DNA from: Syntrophotaleaceae bacterium
Lineage (GTDB): Bacteria; Desulfobacterota; Desulfuromonadia; Desulfuromonadales; Syntrophotaleaceae
Reading direction: 5' to 3'
Assembly: GCA_041390365.1 (NCBI GenBank)
Contig: JAWKQB010000002.1
Coordinates: 872,001 to 936,000, forward strand
DNA: 64,000 nucleotides
The stretch's first letter is position 1, and the number at the start of each line of letters is the position of its first letter. Below are positions 36,556 through 45,768 of this stretch, piece after piece. The notes below the pieces were generated by a model. The model was given only the letters and a program-made list of their open reading frames with translations. It was not told the DNA's origin and searched no databases. The position numbers and the translations under genes were made by a program.

Positions 36556-38658
36556 GTTTGCCCAGCGAAGCGGGCAAACCCGGCCTGTTGAAAGAAACAG
36601 GCGTCACCCCGACCAGGGGGAAGACAATCCGAATCGCAAGGGCGTTGCTGGCAACGGCAGGGTCTGAAGGAAGCGATAGGAAGTGATCTGCACATAGCGC
36701 AAGCGAACCTGATTCGGCGCTGCGGGTGGGCAAGCGTCTTAAATAGCGCGAAGCCCGATACCTGGTCAGACCCGTGGCGTGGTTGAGGATGGCGTAGCTC
36801 ACAGGGAACTCGTAGTAACTGGGGAAGCCTCGTATCGTTCCGAAAATCGGCGGTCGATTTCCGGAAAAGGGCGGCACAAGAGGAGACTCAAGGCCAAGCG
36901 ATGCGGTGCGAGGTGGCAGAAGATTCCGTAGTAGTGATGAAGTCCCGGCCTGTGAAAGCTGGTAACAGACTGGAGGGTAAAACCGGGATGATCCGCTGCT
37001 TGGTCGGCGGGGGCCGCCATGTGCCAAAAGCCATGAGCGGAATGCGAAGGGATGACGTCTACTCGAAGGTCTTCGGAAACTGCATTTTCACGTCACGCCG
37101 GACACAAGCCGCCCGACGGGGTGGGACACGCTAACGGCGGTAGCCCGTGACAGGGGTCTGCCGGTAATGGTCGTCCAGCGAAGTAACCGGGATACGCTGT
37201 CGTAGATTGCCCATGAGGGATAAAAGGCGACGGTCTTCCGGCCAAGAGCGCGAGGCACGGCGGAAGGGGCAGGGCAAGGAGACGCAGGAACAAGCATGGC
37301 GAAGAAATACTACAGTCTCTATGACCGCATGGTGCATGAGAAGGGACTGCTTCAGGCATATGCCAAGGTCAAATCCAACAAGGGCAAGCCCGGCATCGAC
37401 GGGCAGTCCGTGGAGGATTTTGCCGCGCATCTGCCCGAAGAGATCGCCCTGCTTGTACGCGAACTGCGGCAGAAGAGCTACCGCCCCTTACCGGTCAAGC
37501 GGGTCGAAATCCCCAAAGCCGGTGGAGGAAGCGGTTGCTCGGCATTCCCGCGGTTCGCGACCGGGTTGTCCAGCAAGCCTTGCTGAACATTCTGCAGCCG
37601 CTATTCGATCCGGAATTTCATCCATCGAGCTACGGCTATCGGCCCGGGCGAAGCCCACACCAGGCGATCGCCAAGGCCAGCCTGTTCATCCGGCGGTATG
37701 AGTTCAAGTGGGTGGCGGACATGGACCTTTCGCGGTGCTTTGACACCCTGGACCATGATCTCATCCTTCGGAGCTTTCGCCGGAAGATCGCCGATGGCAG
37801 TATTCTGGGGCTGCTGCGGATGTTTCTGCAAAGTGGGGTGATGACCATGGAAGGGTGGCAGGCGAGCGAAGAAGGCAGTCCCCAAGGCGGGGTCATCAGC
37901 CCCTTCATCGCCAACGTCTACCTCGATGCTTTCGACCAGTTCATGAAGAGTCGGGGGTATCGAATCGTCCGCTATGCGGACGATATTCTGATCCTCACCC
38001 GCTCGAAAAGCGCGGCACACCATGCCCTCAAGGTGGCAAGAGAATACCTGGAAAGGGAGCTTCGCCTTACCGTCAATGAACAAAAAAGTCGCATCGTCTC
38101 CAGCTTCGAGGGCGTCAGCTATCTTGGCGTCACGATCCACACCAAGTACACCCGGATCAAGCGAGAGAAGGTGCGCGAGTTCAAGGACAAGGTGAAGAAA
38201 ATCACCCAGCGCAACTCGCCAGTCAACCTGGCCAAGGTCATTGCCGACCTGAATCCGGTGATACGCGGGTTTGCCAACTACTTCCGAGTGGCCAACTGCC
38301 GCAAAGAGTTTGGAGCGCTGATGCAGTGGATCAGAAGGCGCCTGCGAGCCAAGCAGTTGAGACAGTGGAAAAAGCCCCAAAGGCTGCACCGCAGATTGAG
38401 ACAGCTTGGCTATCAGGGGAGTTCAAGGCAATAAAGATGAACTCTTGGTGCAATGCCGCCAGCAATCTGGCTAACTACGCCATTCCCAACAGCTATTTAA
38501 GGGAATTGGGTCTTTTTGAGATGGCTTCGGTACAAACCGGATACCTGCCTCAGGACTACTGAGAGAAAGAAAAGACAGGAGCCGTGTACGAGGCCCGTAC
38601 GCACGGTTCTGTGAGAGGGATGAGGCGAACCTGATCAGTTCGCCTCACCCTACTCGAT
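36556..38658 (+). mobile_element. Group II intron, copy B (downstream copy)
   Basis: The second head-to-tail copy, 2103 bases, starts on the base after copy A ends (CGAT then GTTTG). It has the same hairpins, domain V (near 38579-38609) and domain VI. It differs from copy A by a handful of single-base indels, a short insertion (ACAGGGG near 37150) and a few substitutions, so the duplication is recent. Its 3' flank is TCGATCACTTCCTGATCG, a small palindrome, which should be the original 3' exon. Copies joined without spacer suggest repeated insertion into the same terminator-linked site. Confidence 0.88.
37296..38562 (+). pseudogene. Intron-encoded reverse transcriptase/maturase, copy B, broken
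   Basis: This copy is less damaged than copy A. The frame runs from MAKKYYSLYDRMVHEKGLLQ to KAGGG, where one base is missing (near 37523; also in copy A; GGGKRLLGIPAVRDRVV would be restored). It then runs intact through YGYRPGRSPHQA, YADD and the maturase domain to YQG near 38417, where a lost G shifts the frame; the last ~45 residues to TGYLPQDY lie in another frame. A single correction at each of two sites restores a protein of about 420 residues. Confidence 0.85.
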
Positions 38659-38795
38659 TCGATCACTTCCTGATCGAAACAAACAAACAAAAGTTCCAGG
38701 CCATCAAATTCAGGGGCGGCATTGATTATGCAGATACCGACATCAGTACTCGCCCCTTAACGTCCACCCGAGGGAAGCGCCTGGAGGTTTTTCCC

Positions 38796-39368
38796 GTGAA
38801 AAAAGCACTGGTTGTCGATGACAAGGCGGAAAACCGCCGGCAAGTGGCGGAAGCGCTGATCAGATATGGATTCACTGATATCGTAGAGGCAGAAAACGGC
38901 CAGCAGGCGGTCGATCTTGCCCTGGTCCACAAGCCCTTGCTGATCGTTATGGATGTCGGCATGCCGATCATGGACGGACTGACAGCTGCTGAAATAATCA
39001 GCAAAAAAGCGCCAACGCCAATCGTTCTGCTGACGGGAAAAACAGATGCTCGCACCGTTGAACGGGCCCGCCTGGCCGGGGTGATGAATTATGTGGTGAA
39101 ACCCTTCCGTGAAGAACAGTTTTATCCAGCAGTCGACCTGGCCATCCATCATTTTGTGTTTGAATCCTCCCTTCGTGAGGAAGTGGACAAGCTCAAGGAG
39201 ACCCTTGAGGCCCGCAAGGTGATTGAGAAGGCCAAGGGTGTGTTGATGAAAGGCGGGCTTTCTGAAGAGGAGGCTTATCGCAAGATCCAGAAACTGGCCA
39301 TGAACAAACGCAAAAGTCTGCGGGAAGTAGCCGAGGCCATCCTGCTAGCGGAAGAACTGGGCGGCTGA
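38796..39368 (+). CDS. ANTAR response regulator, candidate nif antiterminator (GnfR-like)
   Basis: The 190-residue protein has a receiver domain (phospho-acceptor Asp53 in IVMDVGMPIMDG, Thr in LLTGKTDA, Lys in VKPFREE). A short coiled-coil leads to a C-terminal ANTAR RNA-binding domain (~130-185) with RKVIEKAKGVLMKGG and SEEEAYRKIQKLAMNKRK. ANTAR proteins bind paired hairpins and prevent termination. Four such paired hairpins overlap terminators before nifH, nifB and nifV in this window, and this is the only ANTAR gene seen. The stop overlaps the draT start by one base, so regulator and NifH-modifying enzymes are co-translated. No partner kinase lies next to it; the tandem introns are just upstream. 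The start is GTG with GGAGG. Confidence 0.9.
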   Translation: MKKALVVDDKAENRRQVAEALIRYGFTDIVEAENGQQAVDLALVHKPLLIVMDVGMPIMDGLTAAEIISKKAPTPIVLLTGKTDARTVERARLAGVMNYVVKPFREEQFYPAVDLAIHHFVFESSLREEVDKLKETLEARKVIEKAKGVLMKGGLSEEEAYRKIQKLAMNKRKSLREVAEAILLAEELGG

Positions 39369-40162
39369 TGTCGACGGCAGCTCTCAACCTGTGCAATCTG
39401 CCTCCTTGGGCGATTGCTTCCCGCCACTACAATCGGCATCCCCAGCCCCTGGAGATTCAGGGGGTCCGTCAGGCCAATCGGTTGCTGTTCGAGCGGCTCG
39501 ACCAATCAGATGCTGCCGAAAAAAGAGCGGCCATTTTCAATGATTTCATGGATGTGACCTTTCAGCTCCACCAGTGGCAGGCCCAGACAACGGTCGGGGG
39601 GCGAAAGAGTCTGAAAAACAGCTATCTGCGTTTTCTCCGGGGGTGGATGTTCGACTCCAACGGACGTGAAGGAGCAGTCCTCAAGGGGTGGGTGGAAAGT
39701 CGCTTCGGGTTGCATCCCACCTATCATGCCACACCTATTCAGGACCACCATTCGGAAGGATATTTCCGCTATCAGATCGACCGGATGAAAGGGTCGGCAC
39801 GGACCAGCGCCATCCTGCAGCAGCTCGACCTGCTCTATGAATTCGCCCAATACGAACTGAAACGCCGCTACCCCAATTTGACTCATTTTACCCTCTATCG
39901 CGGAATCTACAGCTTTGAGGAGCACGTCATACTCGAGGAGTACGACAAGCATCGATGTCTGATGCGGCTCAACAATCTCAACTCCTTTACCGGCGATTTC
40001 GAACGGGCCTGGGAATTCGGCAGTCGGGTTCTCAGAACGGATGTGCCTCTGGCCAAAGTCTTTTTTTTCAGCGGCCTGCTGCCGACGGTGCCGATGCAGG
40101 GGGAAGAGGAGTATATGGTGGTCGGTGGGGAATACGAAGTCGAGGTGCTCACCGGTGGCTGA
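39368..40162 (+). CDS. draT: NAD+-dinitrogenase-reductase ADP-ribosyltransferase
   Basis: Inactivates nitrogenase by transferring ADP-ribose from NAD+ to an Arg of NifH (here Arg103) when ammonium rises or energy falls. The 264-residue protein has the DraT hallmarks LPPWAIASRHYNRHP near residue 12, FNDFMDVTFQLHQWQ near 57, KNSYLRFLRGWMFDSNGREG near 79, and FTLYRGIYSFEEH near 177. Its ATG overlaps the ANTAR regulator stop, and draG overlaps its own end, giving a tight three-gene operon. Confidence 0.95.
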   Translation: MSTAALNLCNLPPWAIASRHYNRHPQPLEIQGVRQANRLLFERLDQSDAAEKRAAIFNDFMDVTFQLHQWQAQTTVGGRKSLKNSYLRFLRGWMFDSNGREGAVLKGWVESRFGLHPTYHATPIQDHHSEGYFRYQIDRMKGSARTSAILQQLDLLYEFAQYELKRRYPNLTHFTLYRGIYSFEEHVILEEYDKHRCLMRLNNLNSFTGDFERAWEFGSRVLRTDVPLAKVFFFSGLLPTVPMQGEEEYMVVGGEYEVEVLTGG

Positions 40163-41072
40163 AATTGAACCTCGTCTTAAAAAAGAGGAGATTCTGCAGC
40201 GGGCCAGGGCATCCTTTCTCGGTCTGGCTCTCGGTGATGCTCTGGGAGCGACGACCGAGTTTCTGCTGCCTGGGGAGATTCAATTCAAGTACAAGGTCCA
40301 CAACAAAATCATCGGTGGCGGCTGGTTGAATCTGAAACCGGGCCAGATCACCGACGACACCCAGATGAGCTTGTGCATCGCCCGGTCCATCGCACAAACC
40401 GGCGGATGGGACGCCTCGGTGGTGATGGATCATTTTGCCGGCTGGCTGAAAAGCAAGCCGGTGGATGTGGGCGCCACTTGCCGGCGCAGCATCAGCCGCT
40501 ACATCGTCAAGGGGGAAATCGGGCGGCCTTACAGCGACTGGGATGCCGGCAACGGCGCTGCCATGCGCATGGCTCCGGTGGCCCTGTTCACCCTTGGCGA
40601 CGAGATATTGCTGGAAAAGCTGGCCGTCGAGCAGGCCAGGCTCACCCACAACAACGCCCTTTCTGACGCCGCCAGCGTGATCGTAGGGCGCCTGGCACAG
40701 CTGGCCATTCTAGGCGCAGACCGGCCAGCGTTGCATGCCGTGGTGCGGGAGCTGATCGCCGAATTTCCCAAATTTCAGTTTAATCGGTATCGGGGTGGCG
40801 CTTCAGCTTATGTGGTGGAAACCATGCAGACGGTTTTCCACTATTTTTTCGGCACAGCCCAATTCGATGAATGTCTTATCGGAGTGGTCAACCAGGGGGG
40901 CGATGCGGATACTACCGGCGCCATTGCCGGGATGATCGCCGGGGCCTTTTACGGGCTGGAGGCACTGCCGAAAAAATGGCTCAAGAAGCTCGATCCGGCC
41001 GTCAGGCAGGAGATCGAGGAGCTGGCGGAAAGCCTGGTGGAGATGTCGCCTCTGGGTGGGATGATGGACTGA
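40155..41072 (+). CDS. draG: Dinitrogenase-reductase-activating glycohydrolase
   Basis: Removes ADP-ribose from NifH, reversing DraT. The 305-residue ADP-ribosylglycohydrolase has the metal-binding motifs LGLALGDALGATTEF near residue 21, TDDTQMSLCIARS near 60, NGAAMRMAPVALF near 136, and NQGGDADTTGAIAGMIAGA near 247. I place the start at GTG 40155, which is in frame and overlaps the draT stop by eight bases; upstream residues are the draT gene read in another frame. Membrane sequestration via GlnK/AmtB is known in other bacteria; those genes are not here. Confidence 0.95.
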   Translation: MAEIEPRLKKEEILQRARASFLGLALGDALGATTEFLLPGEIQFKYKVHNKIIGGGWLNLKPGQITDDTQMSLCIARSIAQTGGWDASVVMDHFAGWLKSKPVDVGATCRRSISRYIVKGEIGRPYSDWDAGNGAAMRMAPVALFTLGDEILLEKLAVEQARLTHNNALSDAASVIVGRLAQLAILGADRPALHAVVRELIAEFPKFQFNRYRGGASAYVVETMQTVFHYFFGTAQFDECLIGVVNQGGDADTTGAIAGMIAGAFYGLEALPKKWLKKLDPAVRQEIEELAESLVEMSPLGGMMD

Positions 41073-41125
41073 ATGGACGGCGTGGACTGAGTGGACAACA
41101 ATTCACGAGCCACGAGCCACGATTT

Positions 41126-41911
41126 CTATTTGATCAGCCTTTTTCTCATTCCCCGCAGTGCCAGTAAATAGCAGATGGCGAAGAAGGCTGCCAGGTATGC
41201 CAGGCTCCAGAGCAAACCCTGCTCGAGCTGGCCCAGGGTGCATGCGCGAGCCAGTGCGGTCAGGTGGGTGAGGGGGAAGATCAGGGCCAGCCACCGGGCC
41301 CATTCCGGCAGATTCTGTAAAGGGAAAAAGGTGCCGCTGAACAGGAACATCGGGGTGATGAAGAGAAAGATCGGCAGATTGAAGGTTTCAATGTTGGGCA
41401 CCAGACTGGTGAAGACCATGCCGGCGGCGGCGAAGGCCAGGCCGCCCAAAGCAGCCAGGGGCAACAGCAGCAGGCCGGCGGGGTAGGGAACCAGGCCGAA
41501 GGCGCTGATCACCAGCTGCATGAGTGTGGCGGCGATGACCGCTTTGGTGGCGGCCCAGGCGATTTCCCCGGTGATGACCTCTTCCAGGGTCAGGGGAGTA
41601 GCCAGCATTGCGTCAAAGGTTTTCTGATAATACATGCGCACGAAGGATGCATAGCTGGTTTCGAAAAAGGCGTTGTACATCATGGTGATGGCCAGCAGGG
41701 CCGGAGCGATGAAAGGCAGGTAGGCGATGTCCCTGCCCTGATAGCTGAAATCGCCTACCATGCGGCTCAGACCGAGCCCGAAGGCGGCCAGATAGAGCAG
41801 CGGCTCCAGCAGCGGCGGAAGAAAACTGATCCGCCAGGTCCTGCGATAGACCCCCAGGTTGCGCTGCCAGACCCGCAGCCAGCGCCGGCTGATGCCCGCT
41901 TGAAGATTCAC
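41126..41911 (-). CDS. ABC-2 type transporter permease, NodJ-like
   Basis: The 261-residue protein has six hydrophobic helices and the ABC-2 motifs PLLEPLLYLAAFGLGLSRMV near residue 31 and FLFSGTFFPLQNLPEWARWL near 190. The GTG at 41911 has AGGGAG six bases upstream and gives the usual NodJ length; a longer frame to 41989 is less likely. Its ATPase partner is probably the NodI-like gene at 44522-45445, also on the - strand but 2.6 kb away, separated by a phospholipase D gene and an HdeD-like gene. The exported substrate is unknown; these pairs export lipids or polysaccharides. Confidence 0.85.
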   Translation of the reverse strand: MNLQAGISRRWLRVWQRNLGVYRRTWRISFLPPLLEPLLYLAAFGLGLSRMVGDFSYQGRDIAYLPFIAPALLAITMMYNAFFETSYASFVRMYYQKTFDAMLATPLTLEEVITGEIAWAATKAVIAATLMQLVISAFGLVPYPAGLLLLPLAALGGLAFAAAGMVFTSLVPNIETFNLPIFLFITPMFLFSGTFFPLQNLPEWARWLALIFPLTHLTALARACTLGQLEQGLLWSLAYLAAFFAICYLLALRGMRKRLIK

Positions 41912-42160
41912 GTTCCGCTCCCTTCCGGTATCAATCTTTTCCGCACCCCGTGACGCTCCCAGATTAGCATGCTGTTCGAGGACTGCCAAGATGCTGCGCC
42001 AGGCTTCTCCAGGTTTGCATTCACCTGCAGGTGAGCCCGATTTGGTGAAGTTGACCAGAAAGGAAAGCTCTGGCCGGAAATTGACGGCAATGTTTTTCCC
42101 GGGCCCCGTTTCCTGCTAGAATGGGTTCATTCCAGTGAAGAATAAAAAAATGGCAGGACA

Positions 42161-43765
42161 TTGTTTCGAAAAGTGATTACCGGAAGCATGCATCGATTAT
42201 TGAAAAGTATTTTCAAGCCAGGGTTTGGCAGACCAATTTCAATGTTTATTCGATTCGGCATGGTCCTTTGCCTGTCGGTGATGATCGCAGCCTGTGCGAC
42301 TCTGCCAAAGGATTATCTCCGTACGGATTCGACCGCCTTTTCAAATTACCTGGCAACCGATCTGGGACAATTCTTCGCGGAAGCGGAAGGGGAGCATCCG
42401 GGCAAGTCGGGGTTTGCCCTTATCCGCAGCGGAAAACATGCCTTTACCAGCCGTATCGCCATGACCGAACTGGCGCAGAAAAGTCTGGATCTGCAGTACT
42501 ACATCTGGGAACCGGATGCCACCGGCCGGATACTGATGGAACGGCTTCTGCGAGCCGCGGACAGGGGGGTCAGGGTCCGGATTCTGTTGGATGACATGAA
42601 CCAGTCCGGCCGGGACGCAGGGATTGCCGCCCTCGATGCCCATCCCGGCATAGAGATCCGCCTTTTCAATCCCTTCGCCAATCGCAACGCGCGTATTTTG
42701 GACTTTCTTTCGGATCTTCGCCGAATCAATCACCGGATGCACAACAAGGCCATCATCGCGGACAATGCCGTAGCCATTGTGGGCGGCCGCAACATCGGCA
42801 ACCATTATTTCGACGTTGATACGGAGGCCAATTTCAGGGATCTCGATCTGGCGGCGGCCGGACCGGTGGTGCGGGATGTTTCGGCTGTTTTCGACTACTT
42901 CTGGAATGCGAACTGGTCAATGCCGATTACCGCCCTGGTGGATCATACCCCGTCGCCGGCCGATCTGCAGGATGTCGCGGAAAGACTGCGCCGGAAGATC
43001 GCCGATGATGTTTATCCCTACCCCCTGGATCAGAATGTCGCACGTTTGAAGTCGGAACTCAGAGCCATCAGGGAAAGATTTGTCTGGGCGCCCGGGCGAA
43101 TCGTCTGGAACAATCCGGACGAGGTTGCAAACGGGGCGCAGGGCGGCATCGTCAGGGATATCGCCGCAAAGTTCCAACAGGCACAGGAGGAGGTGCTGAT
43201 CGAATCGGCCTATTTGGTGGTGTTGGACCGGGGGGTCGAACTTGCCCAGGAGATGATAGAGAGAGGGCTCCGGATTCGGGTGCTGACCAACTCGCTGGCG
43301 TCCAACGATGTGATCGCCGCCCACGCCGGATACGCGAAACGGCGGGTAAAGCTATTGAAGGCAGGGGTGGAAATTTATGAGTTGCGCCCGGACGCGGGGG
43401 AGATCGAGCAGAGTCTGCTCCCCGGCCGTTCCAAGGCGGCCCTGCACACCAAGGCCATGGTTATCGATCGGCAAGCCCTGTACATCGGCAGTTTCAACCT
43501 CGATCCCCGCTCCCTGAGTTTGAATACCGAGGCGGCGATCTACGTCGATAGCCCCGAACTCGCCCGGCAGACCATTGCTTATCTGGATGAAGGGATACGC
43601 CCGGTGAACAGCTATCGGGTGAGTCTCGACGAGGACGGAAGTCCCGTCTGGACAACGGATAACGATGGAATGCCGGTTCTTTATGACAAGGAACCGGAGA
43701 CGACCTTCTGGCAGCGCTTCACGGCCGGGTTCATCGAGATGCTGCCGGTGGAGGAGCAGCTCTGA
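42161..43765 (+). CDS. Phospholipase D / cardiolipin synthase-like lipoprotein
   Basis: The 534-residue protein has two HKD catalytic motifs, HNKAIIAD near residue 194 and HTKAMVID near 429, with GGRNIGNHYFD and GSFNLDPRS after them, as in ClsC-type cardiolipin synthases. A hydrophobic segment ending in a lipobox (MIAAC, Cys near residue 45 from TTG 42161, or ~18 from ATG 42242) predicts a lipoprotein. I keep TTG 42161 because AGGA precedes it, but ATG 42242 gives a cleaner signal peptide. It lies between two - strand genes in the opposite direction, so it looks like a separate acquisition. Confidence 0.85.
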   Translation: MFRKVITGSMHRLLKSIFKPGFGRPISMFIRFGMVLCLSVMIAACATLPKDYLRTDSTAFSNYLATDLGQFFAEAEGEHPGKSGFALIRSGKHAFTSRIAMTELAQKSLDLQYYIWEPDATGRILMERLLRAADRGVRVRILLDDMNQSGRDAGIAALDAHPGIEIRLFNPFANRNARILDFLSDLRRINHRMHNKAIIADNAVAIVGGRNIGNHYFDVDTEANFRDLDLAAAGPVVRDVSAVFDYFWNANWSMPITALVDHTPSPADLQDVAERLRRKIADDVYPYPLDQNVARLKSELRAIRERFVWAPGRIVWNNPDEVANGAQGGIVRDIAAKFQQAQEEVLIESAYLVVLDRGVELAQEMIERGLRIRVLTNSLASNDVIAAHAGYAKRRVKLLKAGVEIYELRPDAGEIEQSLLPGRSKAALHTKAMVIDRQALYIGSFNLDPRSLSLNTEAAIYVDSPELARQTIAYLDEGIRPVNSYRVSLDEDGSPVWTTDNDGMPVLYDKEPETTFWQRFTAGFIEMLPVEEQL

Positions 43766-43786
43766 GAGTGGGTTTGACGAACAGGA

Positions 43787-44341
43787 CTAAACAGTCGCGG
43801 TTCGCCTGCGGACGGCGCTGCCTATCATAACAGTCTCGATTCCGGTGACCAGAAGGTGGATGCCGACCAGGGTGCCCACCAGCCAGATCCCCGAGATCGG
43901 AAACCTGAGCCATACCATAATCGCGAGGATCACCGAGACGAGCCCCCCGAACAAGATCCAGCCCCAGCCGCTCTGGGGCTTGACATGGAAGGCGACCACA
44001 CTTTCGGCCAGGCCGCTGACGAAGAGCATCAGTGAGATGGCCAGTGTGAGGGTCGCGAGGCCGAGACCGGGGTTCGTGAAGATATAGAATCCGGTGGAGG
44101 CCACGAGGAGCCCCCACACGAAGGCGAGCGTTCCCGCCCCGAAGGAGTCTGCGGCGAAAGCGGCGAAAAGCCTGGCGATGCCGGAGATGATCAAACTCAC
44201 CCCGAGCACCATGGTGACGACCAGGCCGCCCGCCAGGGGAGAGCCAACCGCCACCACCCCCAGCAGGATCTGCAAAATTCCCAGGGCAACCAGCCAACCG
44301 GCATTACGGTGGGCCTTTTCCATCCAGTTTTCCATATTCAT
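43787..44341 (-). CDS. HdeD-family (DUF308) membrane protein
   Basis: The 184-residue protein has six short hydrophobic helices and two DUF308-like repeats (LLGVVAVGSPLAGGLVVTMV and GLLVASTGFYIFTNPGLGLA patterns). In E. coli HdeD is an acid-resistance inner-membrane protein; elsewhere the family is poorly known. ATG 44341 follows AAGGAG with good spacing. It is convergent with the phospholipase D gene (21-base gap) and separated from the NodI-like ATPase gene by 180 bases without recognisable features. Confidence 0.85.
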   Translation of the reverse strand: MNMENWMEKAHRNAGWLVALGILQILLGVVAVGSPLAGGLVVTMVLGVSLIISGIARLFAAFAADSFGAGTLAFVWGLLVASTGFYIFTNPGLGLATLTLAISLMLFVSGLAESVVAFHVKPQSGWGWILFGGLVSVILAIMVWLRFPISGIWLVGTLVGIHLLVTGIETVMIGSAVRRRTATV

Positions 44342-44521
44342 TGTCAAGCTCCTTTGCCTGGATGTGCGAAAGGTAACTCATTAATTTTTCGAATTTTTTC
44401 TGACTTTACAGTTTTGTTTACCAGTGGAAACGGTCGTGTCAAGAGGGGGAGGAAGAGAAAGGGACGGCACAAGGCCGCCGCTGGGTACCGGCCAACGGGA
44501 GGCACTCTTCAGATACCGCTG

Positions 44522-45445
44522 TCATTCCCGGAGTTCGCGTCCCGTCAGATGGAGAAAAACGTCTTCGAGGGTGGCGGGCCGGATGGTGCAGCGTCGCCCG
44601 GGAAATGCGTCCATCAGCAGAGAGAACAACCCTTCATCACTGCCGTCATTGCGGATGGGAATCACCAGTCGGCGGCCCAAATCTTCGAAGGGCTGCCGCC
44701 GCTGTTCGAGCAATTGGCGAATTTCGTCATCGGGAGGGGCGATCTCGATGATGTCCCGGCCGACATGCCTGCGAATGAGTTCGCCGGGAGGGCCCTCCAC
44801 CAGAATCCGGCCGTGATCCATAATGACCAGCCGGTCGCAGAGACGGCTTGCTTCTTCCATGTAATGGGTGGTGAGCAGCAGGGTCAACCCGCCGAATTTC
44901 AGCTCCTCCAGGCACTGCCAGACCTGATGTCTGGACTGGGGGTCGAGGCCGGTGGTGGGTTCGTCGAGGATCAGCAGGTCGGGTTCATTGATCAGGGCCC
45001 GGGCCAGCATCAGTCGCCGCTTCATGCCTCCGGAAAGTTCCCGGACGTTGGCCGTGGCCTTGTGACCCAGGGCGAAAAATTGCAGCAGCCGTTCGGCGTT
45101 CTTCTGAGCCAGGGGGCGAGGGAGATTGAAATAACGGGCGAAAGTCAGGAGGTTTTCGCGCACGTCCAGGTCCGGATCGAGGTTGTCTTCCTGTTGGCAG
45201 ACTCCGACCCGCTGCTGCAGGGTTCTCCGGTTTTCTCTCAGCTCCAGACCGAAAACGCGAAGCGTGCCGTCGCTGGCTGGACTGTATCCGTACAGCATGC
45301 GGACGGTGCTGGTTTTGCCGGCGCCGTTGGGTCCCAGCAGGCCGAAGCATTCCCCCTTGGAGACTGCAAAGGAAATCCCGTCCACGGCGGTAAAGGCGCT
45401 GAAATTTTTGCGCAGGTTCTGCGCCTCGATGACCGTTTCGCTCAC
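44522..45445 (-). CDS. ABC transporter ATPase, NodI-like
   Basis: The 307-residue protein has Walker A GLLGPNGAGKTS near residue 36, Q-loop CQQEDNLDP near 83, signature LSGGMKRRLMLARAL near 136, Walker B LLILDEPTTGLDP near 156, and an H-loop TTHYMEEA near 189. Its C-terminal ~80 residues resemble the DUF4162-like tail of drug/lipid exporters, ending ATLEDVFLHLTGREL. The start is GTG with GGAG. It should energise the NodJ-like permease at 41126-41911, although the two genes are separated. Confidence 0.88.
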   Translation of the reverse strand: MSETVIEAQNLRKNFSAFTAVDGISFAVSKGECFGLLGPNGAGKTSTVRMLYGYSPASDGTLRVFGLELRENRRTLQQRVGVCQQEDNLDPDLDVRENLLTFARYFNLPRPLAQKNAERLLQFFALGHKATANVRELSGGMKRRLMLARALINEPDLLILDEPTTGLDPQSRHQVWQCLEELKFGGLTLLLTTHYMEEASRLCDRLVIMDHGRILVEGPPGELIRRHVGRDIIEIAPPDDEIRQLLEQRRQPFEDLGRRLVIPIRNDGSDEGLFSLLMDAFPGRRCTIRPATLEDVFLHLTGRELRE

Positions 45446-45768
45446 GTGTTGTCTCCATCAGCCAGTATTCGTCTGGTAGCCAGATTACCATCCCTGCAGT
45501 CTCTTGCCAAGATACGGGACCGGCAACAGATACCGGCCGGAGCTGCCTCAAGGTCCCTGCAAAATCAGAATGAACAGGGATATCCAGGATATTCAGGATG
45601 AAAGGCAACAACACAGATGAGAGATTGTATCCGACATCCCGCCCATCCCTCTAGGGTCGAAATTTTGTTTTGTTTCCGGAAAGAAGCATGGCAATATTCC
45701 ACATTCGTGTCCCGCTTCGGTAGATTCGCTTCGAAAGCGGGACTGAAATACACCTGCAGGAGACAGAA
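45446..45768. other. 323-base gap with one leader hairpin
   Basis: The only structure found is an 11-base inverted repeat: GTCCCGCTTCG (45709-45719) and the nearly complementary CGAAAGCGGGAC (45732-45743), ahead of the carbonic anhydrase ribosome site. There is no T-run. No gene and no clear promoter were found in the rest. Confidence 0.5.
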
